Shown: piece by piece, positions 20,833-30,667 of the stretch
Layout: each line of letters starts with the position of its first letter
Numbering within the stretch: the stretch's first letter is position 1
Assembly: GCA_024867545.1 (NCBI GenBank)
Contig: JANFNE010000078.1
Coordinates: 1 to 64,000 of the forward strand
DNA length: 64,000 bases
Direction: 5' to 3'
Source of the DNA: Phytopythium helicoides
Taxonomy: Eukaryota; Oomycota; Peronosporomycetes; Pythiales; Pythiaceae
Notes under the pieces: model-generated
The model's input: only the letters and a program-made list of their open reading frames with translations
Databases searched by the model: none
Told to the model about the DNA's origin: nothing
Program-made: the position numbers and the translations under genes

Positions 20833-22025
20833 ATGATGCACAAGGTGCTGGGCTTGATGCGCGCCAAGTCAGCGCTGCTGCTGCCGATGGGGGCCGCGGC
20901 GGCGCTTGGAGCTGCTGGATTTGGCTCGGGGACGTCCTGGCGGTCATTTCGAGCCCCTGCGCGGCTTGAAGGGCGCGCTGTGGGCGTCACGGCGCGCTCG
21001 TACACGGACGGCAAGGCGCCTCGGCCCCCTCGACTCATCATCTCGGATCCTGGTGCGATTCCAGGGCGAACAGGCTCGGCATGGAGGCTCTAGAGGCGCT
21101 AAAGATTGTGTGCTTGGTGGTGCTAGAGGGGTTTGCGCGCAAGTGGAGGAAGTTTGTGGCGGATGGACCACGCAAGCTGCTGGTGATCAGCGACTTTGAC
21201 CAGACGCTGACGCCGTTCTACAAGGCCGAGCGGGACGAGAGTGGTGCCAGGGTGCAGGAGAGCAGCAGCCATGGACTGCTCATGACGAGTCCGGGGCTCG
21301 AGCCGCTCGTTGGAGCGAGAGAGAGAGCGCTGTTCGCCAAGTACTTCCCGATCGAGATGTCGCCCAAGCTTTCGAGGGATGAGAAGCTGCCGTTCATGGT
21401 CGAGTGGTGGACGCAGGCGCACGATATGCTGATTGAGGTCAAGCTCAATCGCGCGCAGATCCGGGACGCCGTGGCCCAAGCCAACCTCGGCTTCCGCCCG
21501 GGCTTTCACGCGCTCTTCAAGCAACTGGAAGAGCACAAGATTCCGACACTCGTCTTTTCTGCGGGGCTGTACGATGTCATTCACGAGGTGCTGAGCAAGG
21601 AATACATGGCAACCCAAGGCCGCGTAGTTCCTGAGAACGTGCACGTTGTCTCCAACATGATGCGCTTTGGCGCTGACGGAGCTATCGAGGGATTCCACGG
21701 CAACCTCATCCACTCTTTCAACAAGAACGCAACGGTGCTGCTGGACTCCCCGTTCTGGAAACAGTGCAAGATGGAGCAGCGTACCAACGTATTACTGCTT
21801 GGAGACTCGCGTGGTGATGTGAACATGTCCAAGGGCCTGAATTGCAAGGAGGATGAGATTATCCGTATCGGCTTTCTCAATATCCATGTGGATGACGCGG
21901 TCGACGAGTACCTCGAGCTCTACGATATAGTGCTCACGCACGATGGGAGTCTTGAGCCGGTAGCGCTACTTCTCGAGCAGCTCCTGTCGCAAAAGAGTGC
22001 TCAAAAGGAAAGCAAGACATCCTGA
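20833..22025 (+). CDS. UMPH-1 type 5'-nucleotidase, copy 2 (HAD superfamily)
   Basis: Two exons, 20833-21052 and 21127-22025, 372 residues. The intron is 74 nt and falls at the same codon as in copy 1 (DP-E-x-FARKW), where it is also 74 nt. Motif I is SDFDQTLTPF, motif II is in LVFSAGLYDVI, and motif IV is LLLGDSRGDVNM. LPFMVEWWTQAH and NVHVVSNMMRF are further family signatures. The N-terminus has a hydrophobic Ala/Leu run (residues about 12-30) before a basic stretch, a possible mitochondrial or membrane signal. This copy has lost, or never had, the three downstream introns of copy 1, so one of the pair may have passed through an RNA intermediate. It shares the short divergent promoter. Confidence 0.87.
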
Positions 22026-22341
22026 CTGCGACAAAAAGTTGGTCACTATGAATAGGGATTGTCAGATCGCTGTCTTTATTTTTGCAGGGGCTATTGCTGT
22101 CTTGATGTGCATGTTGCAACTTCACGGCTACGCAAGTTAGAATCAAGCAAACATTGAGCTCTGAGCACGCAACAGCAGGCTGCTGCTCTGCGCCTTTGTC
22201 AAAGAACATCAATCTGGGTTTTTGGTTCTCTCTTCTAGTTGTCGCTTCGGTCATGCTATAGGCAGTGAATCAACATAATCCAGTTACAACGCTCACTCAG
22301 CCGCAGTCACGGCCACCCATATCGGCAAGGAGAGTATTGTA
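22026..22341. other. Intergenic region
   Basis: About 315 bases between the 5'-nucleotidase stop and the kinase start. No feature is seen beyond the presumed 3' and 5' untranslated parts. Confidence 0.45.
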
Positions 22342-25185
22342 ATGACTGCAAGTACAGCTGCAGTGGTCATGAGCTCTCCCTCGCATCCACCAACGATAAA
22401 TGTGAATACACCAAGCTTAAGTGTGGCCTCTAGCACGAATTCCGGTGCCGGTTCGTCACCCAGGAAGCCTAATCTTCAAGAAAAAAACAACCAGGTATCT
22501 CGCCCAGCGGCGTCTCCGACACCAAAACCTCCGCCCTTAAAGCCACATCAGGAGCTGCTTCAACAAGAATCACTGCAGCAAGAGTCTTCGGGATCTACGG
22601 GGACAGCTGAACGATCGCCGCTGCAACCACAACGAATAATTGACGAACTATCACAATCGCAGGCTCAAGCACATCGACCACCTGCAATTACCCCGGCAAG
22701 TCCAGTATCAAATCCGCACCAAAAGTCACAAGTTCCTCCTGCAAGCCCCAAATCAAATAAACCCACTAATAGCGAGACGAAAGGAGCGCCTTCTGTGTCA
22801 TCAACTACAGCACATAATGGGTCGTCACCGGTAAAAACGAGTTCAGGATCTGTGCCTTCATCGGCTTCTACACAAGGGCGCCGCAGTTCAGGGGCTTCTG
22901 ATGCTGCAAGTGACGGTAGCGGTGAAATAATTGGCGAGTATGTGCTCGGAGACACAATTGGCAAGGGCACTTTCGGTAAAGTTAAGCTTGGTCTTCACCT
23001 TATCACTGGTGAAAAGGTCGCAGTAAAGATTCTCGAAAAGAAGCGCATTGTGCAGATTGCTGATGTTGAGCGCGTTGCACGCGAGATCAAAATTCTAAAG
23101 CGCAATCGCCATATGAACGTAATTCAGCTGTTTGAGGTGATAGACTCTCCAGAGCGCATTTTTCTCGTTATGGAACATATCGACGGAGGCGAGATGTTTG
23201 AGTACATTGTGGCTCACCATCGACTACGCGAGTCTGAGGCCTCATTACTCTTCCGACAAATTGCGGAGGGATTAGCATATTTACACACAAATGAAGTGAC
23301 GCACCGAGATCTGAAGCCTGAAAACTTACTACTGCAGTCAATTGCCTGTCCGCAGCCTGGGGGAGCAAGCTTTATTGTCAAAATTGTTGACTTTGGCCTC
23401 AGCAATACTCATGATGGAGGCCGATTGTTACGTACAGCTTGCGGTTCTCCCTGTTATGCAGCACCTGAGATGATTGAGGGAAAGATGTATCGCGGGCCGA
23501 TGGCCGATGTCTGGAGTCTAGGTGTCGTGCTCTTCGCGATGGTATGCGGGTTTCTGCCATTTGAAGACAGCAACACTAATTTATTGTACAAGAAAATCCT
23601 GAGCGCCGACTACCGTATGCCCCCCTTCTTATCACCTGCGGTGCAAGACCTCATCCGACGAATTTTCGAGACCGATCCAGAAAAACGGATACCACTCGAC
23701 TCGATTCGTCAGCACGCATGGGTGACAGGCATGGGTCTTGGGAATGGAACCAGTGCTCCTAACACCCCTCGCTCCACCTCGGTTCCAACACTTCCAACTT
23801 CATCTTCCGCTTCGTCAGCATGTGGGAATGATGGAGCGGTGCCAGGGTCAAACGGTGGTGAGCTAAGTAGTGTGCTGAAGGAAATGGTGCTCACGCAGCT
23901 CGATGCACTAGGTGTCAATACCGTAGACGTGGAGGCTGCACTGAAGCAAAACGCTCACAATAGCCTGACTGCGTCCTACTACTTGTTATACAACAAGTTC
24001 CAACGAGCTTTGAAGGAGCGCCGCGGCTCATCCTCGTCTGTGTTGGGCTCAATTACTCAAAACCAGGGTGTAAGCTCGAGTCGAGGTCCACCTGCGAGAC
24101 CTCAGACAATGCGACATAGTGCTGACAACCACGGTCGACAAATCAACAGCAACACACCGAGAGGACCCAAGCCAGTGCATCCTTCCCCCGCAGATCTAAC
24201 TGTTTCGTCCGTTCGCACGTCTGGGGCACAAACTTCACTAGTCGAAACAACTGGGGCCGGGACTTCAACAACCAACAAGCGGCCGTCAGATGCTACTGTG
24301 ACAACTCCACGAAGGGTTTTGCCGCCTCAAACACAGCCACAAGCACAGCAGCAAACTTCTGTCCAACAAACCCTTCCTCAACAAGAGGTTCGTAATGGAG
24401 CACCACCCCATCGGCCCGGATCGGTCCGGAGTGGACGCCACATTGTATCGACCACGGGAGGGAACACTGCAAGTCAAATGTACAGCGTCGGCGCAAACCC
24501 ACCGCCATCTCATGCTCCGAGTGACCGTGGATCAGTCGGATTTCCTGTTCCAAGGGCTCCAGCGAGCTCCAAGACAAGTATTACAAATTCCGCTGCAGGA
24601 TCAGGCATTAAGACAGCAGGACCCAACGACTCATCTTCCAGTCGAAGTCATGTGAGTAATGCTATGGTGACGCTCAAGCCCCTCCCCAACGGACCTCGAC
24701 CAGAATTTCCGCCGTCAGTTGGGACTCAAGGACGAATTTCAGACAGAAGGCACACAGTCAACGTTGATGATCCTATGCCTCAGTCCTCAACTCAAGTCAG
24801 CCGCACAACACCGGTGACAATGACGCCTGTAAAACCAACTACTGTCGAGTCCAGCTCAACCGAACACCCGTCGTCTCAGTCCACAATCGTGACGTCAAGT
24901 GGTAGCTCCGTTATTCAGCGACGCCCACATCCTCCAACACCAACGGGGGCAGCTCCATCAGTAGTAGCATCACAAAGCTCTCAGTTACAACGGCCAGCGA
25001 CTCCAAATGGTTCATCGTCTCGGCCACCATCATCAACTAGCTCAAAACCAGATGATACATCATCTACGGCGGTGTCTACAGCTGCAAGAGTAGCAAACAC
25101 CAAAGAAGATGATACGAGAGTGCCACAGCGGATACCAGTGATCCAGCGACGACCATCGACCCGAAGTGGTGATCGGCCGTCCTAG
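22342..25185 (+). CDS. SNF1/AMPK-like (CAMKL) serine/threonine protein kinase
   Basis: Single exon, 947 residues. Residues 1-195 are Ser/Pro/Thr-rich and disordered. The kinase domain runs from about 198 to 455: glycine loop GDTIGKGTFGKV, VAVKILEKK, HRDLKPEN near 320, VDFGLS near 350, and the activation loop LLRTACGSPCYAAPEMI, whose Thr is the usual LKB1-type target. An insert of about ten residues (LQSIACPQPGGA) sits between the catalytic loop and DFG. A UBA-like helical segment (TQLDALGVNTVDVEAALKQN, about 515-560) follows, as in SnRK1/AMPK relatives. The remaining 390 residues are low-complexity. No canonical AMPK C-terminal domain was recognised, so regulation may differ. Likely role: energy or stress signalling. 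Confidence 0.86.
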   Translation: MTASTAAVVMSSPSHPPTINVNTPSLSVASSTNSGAGSSPRKPNLQEKNNQVSRPAASPTPKPPPLKPHQELLQQESLQQESSGSTGTAERSPLQPQRIIDELSQSQAQAHRPPAITPASPVSNPHQKSQVPPASPKSNKPTNSETKGAPSVSSTTAHNGSSPVKTSSGSVPSSASTQGRRSSGASDAASDGSGEIIGEYVLGDTIGKGTFGKVKLGLHLITGEKVAVKILEKKRIVQIADVERVAREIKILKRNRHMNVIQLFEVIDSPERIFLVMEHIDGGEMFEYIVAHHRLRESEASLLFRQIAEGLAYLHTNEVTHRDLKPENLLLQSIACPQPGGASFIVKIVDFGLSNTHDGGRLLRTACGSPCYAAPEMIEGKMYRGPMADVWSLGVVLFAMVCGFLPFEDSNTNLLYKKILSADYRMPPFLSPAVQDLIRRIFETDPEKRIPLDSIRQHAWVTGMGLGNGTSAPNTPRSTSVPTLPTSSSASSACGNDGAVPGSNGGELSSVLKEMVLTQLDALGVNTVDVEAALKQNAHNSLTASYYLLYNKFQRALKERRGSSSSVLGSITQNQGVSSSRGPPARPQTMRHSADNHGRQINSNTPRGPKPVHPSPADLTVSSVRTSGAQTSLVETTGAGTSTTNKRPSDATVTTPRRVLPPQTQPQAQQQTSVQQTLPQQEVRNGAPPHRPGSVRSGRHIVSTTGGNTASQMYSVGANPPPSHAPSDRGSVGFPVPRAPASSKTSITNSAAGSGIKTAGPNDSSSSRSHVSNAMVTLKPLPNGPRPEFPPSVGTQGRISDRRHTVNVDDPMPQSSTQVSRTTPVTMTPVKPTTVESSSTEHPSSQSTIVTSSGSSVIQRRPHPPTPTGAAPSVVASQSSQLQRPATPNGSSSRPPSSTSSKPDDTSSTAVSTAARVANTKEDDTRVPQRIPVIQRRPSTRSGDRPS

Positions 25186-25235
25186 CAGTTGTGAGTCTTC
25201 AAAGTGGTGGTGTATTTTGATAATGGTTTCTGGCC

Positions 25236-28199
25236 CTACAACGATATCTCCTCGATCTCTTCATTCCCGCCCTCATTTTTTCGCCTTGAACGTCCACCAG
25301 ACCCACCTGCGGATCCAAGCATTTCTCGTTGTCGGTTGGCAAGAATCGCCGCTGATAGGCTCTGATTTCTCCCGGGCATTTTCTTTGACCCAATTCCAGC
25401 AGAGCCCTCAGGAGACAGAACGCGTGATGAAGTCATCGCTCTCGATGCAGGAGAAAGACTCGCACCTTCGCGACCACTTAAACGTCGCCCTTTACTTCCG
25501 CTGGAGCTGCTTGCGTCCTCTCTCAAGAAAGCTGTGTCAGCTACTAATTGTCGGCAAAGACCTTCAATAGCGCCAAGTGCCGACTCGAGCTCGTTCAAAC
25601 GTTGAGTCTTCCGCTCGTTGCTTTCCGCAAGTGCTGCAAGTCGGTCTCCAACGTCAGTTTCGAGGGCTGCGCGAAGGGAGTCAATTTGAGCTTGTTGGTC
25701 ATTAACTTGGCGGGTGATGACCATTTTGTGCTCCAGCCGTAACAACTCCCGCTCGACGTGTCCGCGCACGTGCCGATCGAGCTTCCTAGAAGCGACGGTC
25801 TGAGACGCTCCACTAACACTCACTCCGGTGGACTCAGCTCCAAGGACTACCGATACCAGTGGATCAACTTTGGTATGGTGAAACTTGCGACCGGTTCTCA
25901 TTTCATACAAAGCTCGCCGGATATCAGCGACGAGCAAGCGTAGAGCAGGTCCAAAGCCTTTTGAGAATGGGTACTGTCGTAGCTTCTCCATTTCTCGTTT
26001 CGCGGCTTCTGTAGTTGCCACGAGTGCTCTATCATCGCTGCCGTTCATGACAACGTCGCTCTTTCCATCAAGGTCTTCGCCGAATTGCTGGTCTTCATCT
26101 TCCTCCTCTTGCTCAGCTAGGGTTTGTGCGTACGCATCGCTCACGATTGCCCAGAAAACGTTGATGATGATGAGCAGCAGCAACAGATAATAGCCGATGT
26201 AGAAAAGAGGGCCAAGAGCATGATGTGAAGCTTGTAGCTGCTCGTAATCCAAGGATGTCGTCCCTCCAGCGCCTGCAACAGAGTGGAACATGGTCGGGAT
26301 CGCAGCACCCAACGACCGAAATGCGAATAGATCGAGTCCAAAAAGCATAACCCCAATCTGAGCGAACGCACACACGCAGGCAATGAATACAACAAGAAAC
26401 CAAACTAGGTCTGGTGCTGCTCGAGATAGAGACCGCAGCAATAGATGCGAGCGACGGAACATGGTGCTATACTGGAGGAGTTTGAGCCACGATACCACTG
26501 CACAAATGCCACCAACGACTCGTTCAACATACTGTACATCAGTGAGCGGTAACAGGTCGGGGATATTTCCAACTGACGAAGAAAGGAGCGCTGAGCGAAC
26601 TTGGGTGATGATCGCTGCATCCGAAGAAAATATACCGTAGACGAGATCGCACTCATAGAGGCGCAGCGCAATCCATAGAGTGAAAGCGAGCAGTTGGAGA
26701 AGTGACAGTGCATGCCACTTGGACGCTTGGATCAGCAAGCGAATTCCTTTGTGTCTGAATATTCCCACAGCCATGTTTTTCCATTGCCAGGCGATGTAGG
26801 CAAGCACTAAGGTCTCAAGTGTGATCCGCGCAACAACATCGGTTGCACTAGGATACGAGTAGCGAAACACGCGAGCCGCTACATCCTTCAGGGTAACAAG
26901 AGCTCCTCCTGTTGGTGGGAACTCGATCACGAGATGAACTACGTTGAAGAGACGAAGGTATGTGTTGAAAAGTGTGGCGTCAATGACAAGAGCTCGAGTA
27001 GCAAGGTCCAAAAACCGATTTGGCTGGAGCTGAGACGCTTGATCTCTTGCAATGCCAGCGTCAGTGTGCAGCAATACAACGTACGCTCCCGACGCCGCCG
27101 ATCCAAACGGAAGACCTTTGGTCGCACCTTCTGTCCAAGAAAATGGGTAGTTGAGAGCTGGGACCGGAGCACCAGCACCATCGGGATTCGGATCCACACA
27201 ATTACTTGTAAACCCCACAGGCTGCTCATACACGCATGTGCAGTGCTCATTGCAGTCGGAGGCACACTGATCAGCGTATCGAAAGGCGTCAATTGCTCCA
27301 AATACTTCACTGCAAGAAGTCGCGCACTTGGACAGACACGTTTGAAGGTTTGAGTACGTGTACGGAGCTGACAAGGACTCAAAAAAGCTGATCGCGAATT
27401 TATATGCAGCGCTTGCAGACACATTGGCGCTGTTGAGCACTTGTCCGTACTGAGCGGTTTGCTCATATTTGCGTGAAAATTTGCCGTAGCACAGTGGCAT
27501 AGCTGTCACGTATTCTGGCATGGACGTGTCGAGTGCCGGACATGAATCTGGTGTGACCCTCAGCGTACGAAGCTTTACTCCGCCGACCAGAATATTGTTG
27601 CTGCCAGAAGCGTCTGAGGAAACCTCACCGTACACTGCGTCAAGGAATGGGCCTGATACGAACGCAAGCGCCTGTGTTTCATCGTGGATAGCGCTGAGTG
27701 ACACTGGCGGCATAACAACAGTCGAGATCCCGCTAGGGTTTGAGCTCGATACAGAAACAGCTTGCTCCATTGACGATGTAAACAGCTGGTCCGATATGGC
27801 AGCAGATACCCGGTTTGCGAAAAAGAACGTCTGTGGGTCCTCATCGAATACCGCTGTCGCCAAAACAAAGATGACAAGAAATGCTACATAGCCGAACGCC
27901 TCCGCTAGACTCCCGTACGGTGGTGGCGAGGATGGAACTGTTGAAGGACCTGTAGACAACTTGGATGAGCTTCCCATCCGCTCATTGTTTTGGGTTTGAC
28001 ATAGATCGACTGGGGTAACAGAGCTAGTTGGAAGTGCTGTCGCCGGGGAAACCTCATTGTCCTTGGTGTTTTGAGTCTCCAACACTTCATTGTCAATGTT
28101 GCCTTCCTCATTGCCTGCTCCTCCGTCGCGATGGCGTAGCATCTTGGCGACAAGACGAAGTCGAGACCGTGACTGGTCACAAGTAGGCAAGTAAGGCAC
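25236..28199 (-). CDS. Polycystin-2-like (PKD/TRPP) cation channel
   Basis: Intronless, 987 residues. After about 95 polar residues comes TM1 (GYVAFLVIFVLATAVF), then a large extracytosolic domain of about 330 residues. It includes a Cys-rich stretch (CLSKCATSCSEVF..CASDCNEHCTC) and the polycystin marker PFSWTEGATKGLPFGS. Five further membrane segments follow, with LLLLLIIINVFWAIVSDAY as the last helix and a short pore region near FHSVAGAGGTTSL. The C-terminal 250 residues contain an acidic run and a coiled coil (DDQQAQIDSLRAALE-like, LAALAESNERKTQRLNELE), which in polycystins drives assembly. These channels act in cilia, flagella and calcium signalling. The acidic selectivity residues cannot be confirmed by eye. 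The start could also be the next Met, 19 codons in. Confidence 0.82.
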   Translation of the reverse strand: MPYLPTCDQSRSRLRLVAKMLRHRDGGAGNEEGNIDNEVLETQNTKDNEVSPATALPTSSVTPVDLCQTQNNERMGSSSKLSTGPSTVPSSPPPYGSLAEAFGYVAFLVIFVLATAVFDEDPQTFFFANRVSAAISDQLFTSSMEQAVSVSSSNPSGISTVVMPPVSLSAIHDETQALAFVSGPFLDAVYGEVSSDASGSNNILVGGVKLRTLRVTPDSCPALDTSMPEYVTAMPLCYGKFSRKYEQTAQYGQVLNSANVSASAAYKFAISFFESLSAPYTYSNLQTCLSKCATSCSEVFGAIDAFRYADQCASDCNEHCTCVYEQPVGFTSNCVDPNPDGAGAPVPALNYPFSWTEGATKGLPFGSAASGAYVVLLHTDAGIARDQASQLQPNRFLDLATRALVIDATLFNTYLRLFNVVHLVIEFPPTGGALVTLKDVAARVFRYSYPSATDVVARITLETLVLAYIAWQWKNMAVGIFRHKGIRLLIQASKWHALSLLQLLAFTLWIALRLYECDLVYGIFSSDAAIITQVRSALLSSSVGNIPDLLPLTDVQYVERVVGGICAVVSWLKLLQYSTMFRRSHLLLRSLSRAAPDLVWFLVVFIACVCAFAQIGVMLFGLDLFAFRSLGAAIPTMFHSVAGAGGTTSLDYEQLQASHHALGPLFYIGYYLLLLLIIINVFWAIVSDAYAQTLAEQEEEDEDQQFGEDLDGKSDVVMNGSDDRALVATTEAAKREMEKLRQYPFSKGFGPALRLLVADIRRALYEMRTGRKFHHTKVDPLVSVVLGAESTGVSVSGASQTVASRKLDRHVRGHVERELLRLEHKMVITRQVNDQQAQIDSLRAALETDVGDRLAALAESNERKTQRLNELESALGAIEGLCRQLVADTAFLREDASSSSGSKGRRLSGREGASLSPASRAMTSSRVLSPEGSAGIGSKKMPGRNQSLSAAILANRQREMLGSAGGSGGRSRRKNEGGNEEIEEISL

Positions 28200-28386
28200 G
28201 GCTCTTCATTTGCAGGCGCCGGTTTCACTTATTGCTGTTCGTTCGGGTGGTCACGCTGCATTGCGACAGTCAGGGCTCAAGACTGCATCAGCACATCAAC
28301 AAGGCGAGCGAGGGAGAAAAAAAAAAAGCTGCTCTACTTTACCATTTAGCAACGCCTTTGCATCGTCCAACATTTTCCACTTTCCC

Positions 28387-29172
28387 TCAATGTGAAGACT
28401 CTTGTGCTACTCCTTGGGCCGGAGTACTCGTAGGTGCAGCAGTCTCTGGAGACGAGAACACCGGCGCGCTGGTCGGGCCTGGAGAAGAAAAACTACCGTC
28501 GTCCACGCGGCGCTTCTTGACCGGATTGGCACCACCTCCCGACGATTTGGAGCGCGCCTCTTGTACCAAAATCTCCTTCAGCTGCAGGAATTTGTCGTGC
28601 TTCTGGTCCGTCAGCTGCCGCAGTTTCTCCTGCAGCTCCTATTTACCACAGTGCGTGACGTCACAACGCCGTCCACCACTAGCAAGAAGCGCACGCGTTC
28701 TCACCTCCAGCTGCGTCTTGGCGGCCGCGATCGCCGCCTGCTTCTCCGCCTCTTGGTCCTTCTCGGGCTCTTCGGTCTCCTTGGGCTCTTCTTCCCTGTC
28801 CGTGGGCTCTTCCTCCTTGCTCTTGGCGTCGGTGCCTCCTCCCTCTTCATGCTGCTCGCCCTCGTCCTCCGAGTCCTCGCCCTCCTTGGCCAGCCTCCGG
28901 TGGCGCAGACTAAACATCTTCTTCCAGTTCTTCTCCATGCAGCGCCTCCGGATCGCACTAACAAAGCAAATGGAAGAAGAACTCGTCAGGGAACCTTGCA
29001 GCGCCCGTCGCTCGGCTTCTACGGAGGCTACGGACCTGCGGATCGCGCGGTCCTTGAGCCCGTCGCCCGCACGAGGCACCGGAAGGCGAAACGCGTGCGG
29101 CAGCGTCGCCTCCAGGTCCGTGGCGCCCGCGAACGGCGCGCGCAGGTTGCGCGCGTACGGCCGTCCGCTCAT
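28387..29172 (-). CDS. Hypothetical acidic coiled-coil protein
   Basis: Three exons, 29172-29036, 28957-28705 and 28638-28387, giving 213 residues. The first intron (78 nt) is in frame and stop-free, so a version without splicing is possible; GT-AG sites and size favour splicing. The N-terminus is basic (MSGRPYARNLRAPFAG). The middle is basic, then very acidic (EDSEDEGEQHEEGG, KSKEEEPTDREEEPK). A predicted coiled coil follows (AAIAAAKTQLEELQEKLRQL, then TDQKHDKFLQLKEILVQEA). The tail ends in PVKKRRVDD, which resembles a nuclear localisation signal. The composition suggests a nuclear, perhaps RNA- or chromatin-associated protein. I do not recognise the family. Confidence 0.68.
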
Positions 29173-29467
29173 GCTGCTTGCTGCTGTCAGTCTCCGGCGG
29201 ATGAATGCAGGCAGAGAGCTGCGAAAGTCCAATAGATAGTGAAATAATGGTATAGTTTCGAGTAAATTCAAGTTGTTTGTATCAAACTGAGACCTGTATA
29301 GTTATATATCCCACTACATATTGTAAGTATGAATTATGGTCGAGTCAACCGGCCGCTCCTTCTCCGGTATAGTGGAGCCAAGTGAAGGCAGTTTTGTCGA
29401 CCCGACGGCACGGCCAGAAGCGAAAAACCAGCCTCGCCGCCCCGCTCCCTCGCCCCCGCCGCTCGCC

Positions 29468-30432
29468 ATGAAGATCGTCGCCATCGGTGCGTCTGCCTGC
29501 GCGTGCTGAGCTGTCCGCCGGTGTCCGCTGGTGTCCGCTGACGTCCTCCGGTGCGCTGGCGCCGTGTCGAGCAGAGCTGCTGCGCCAGGACGGGCAGCAG
29601 GACCCCGTGATCCTCTCGGCGGCCTTCGAGGTCTCTTCCTTCGGCTACTTCCAGCGCTCGGGGTGCGTGGAGGACCCTCGCGTGGGTGGCTGCCTCAGGT
29701 GGACGTGCTGACGGACGTGGTGGTTGGTTCGCAGCGTCCGCGAGATGATCAACTTCTTCAGCCGCACCTTCATCAAGCGCACGCAGGCCGGCGTGCGGCA
29801 GTCGGTGCAGCATGAGGGTGCGTGAATGAGGAGGCTGCTGGGCGAGGAGATGCTCGTGCTCGTGCTCGTGGCTCTGACGAATTTGTGCGGACAGAGTACT
29901 ACTGCCACGTGTATGTGCGCCGCGACGGACTGTCGGGCATCGTGGTGGCGGACCAGGAGTACCCGCCGCGTGTCGCCTTCGCGCTGCTCAACAAACTCAT
30001 GGAGGAGTACGACAAGGAGAAGGGGTGAGTTGGGCGATCGTTGGTGGAGGTTGAGCCACGAGTGGCTGGCGGACTGACGTGGTGGCGCAGCGCGAGCTGG
30101 AAGACGTACACGGGCACGCCACAGGACTTTGCGCCGCTGTCCTCGGCCATCACAGAGTACCAGGACCCGTCCAAGGCCGACAAGATCTCGGCTATCCAGA
30201 AGGAGCTTGACGAGACGACGGCTGTGCTGGTGCGGTGCTCGTCTTCGCATTTGTTTCGAGTCGCAATCGGTTAATGTTAATGCGTGCTTCACAGTCCAAA
30301 ACCATCGACAACGTACTGGAGCGTGGCGAGAAGCTGGACGACCTGGTGTCCAAGTCCCAAGATCTGAGCAGCCAGTCGAAGGTGTTCTACAAGCAAGCCA
30401 AGAAGACCAACTCCTGCTGCGTCGTCATGTAA
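29468..30432 (+). CDS. YKT6: YKT6, longin-domain R-SNARE
   Basis: Six exons: 29468-29486, 29575-29662, 29735-29817, 29895-30024, 30091-30229 and 30295-30432. All phases agree and the product is 198 residues, the length I recall for human YKT6. The longin domain includes [15 protein letters not shown] and [20 protein letters not shown]. The SNARE motif includes [18 protein letters not shown] with the central Arg of the zero layer. The C-terminus CCVVM supplies a palmitoylation cysteine and a CaaX box for prenylation, replacing a membrane anchor. YKT6 acts in ER-Golgi, endosome-vacuole and autophagosome fusion. The first exon has only 19 coding bases. Confidence 0.96.
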
Positions 30433-30667
30433 GGCGCAACGCTGGCTTGCCTCTGGGTTGGCTCGCAACTTCTCCTCCTGCCCGCCGCATGTATCTAGGA
30501 GGTCAAGGAGAAGCGGTGAGCGGGCCGCGAGTCTTCAACCTCGCTCAGAAGTACACGCTCTTGTTTTCCATTTCTCCATTTGTTGCACGTAGTTGGCTCC
30601 AAACGTATCACTCAGCTTGTCTAAGGGATTACAAAATTGGCCCAGATAACTCGCTGTCGAGACTACA

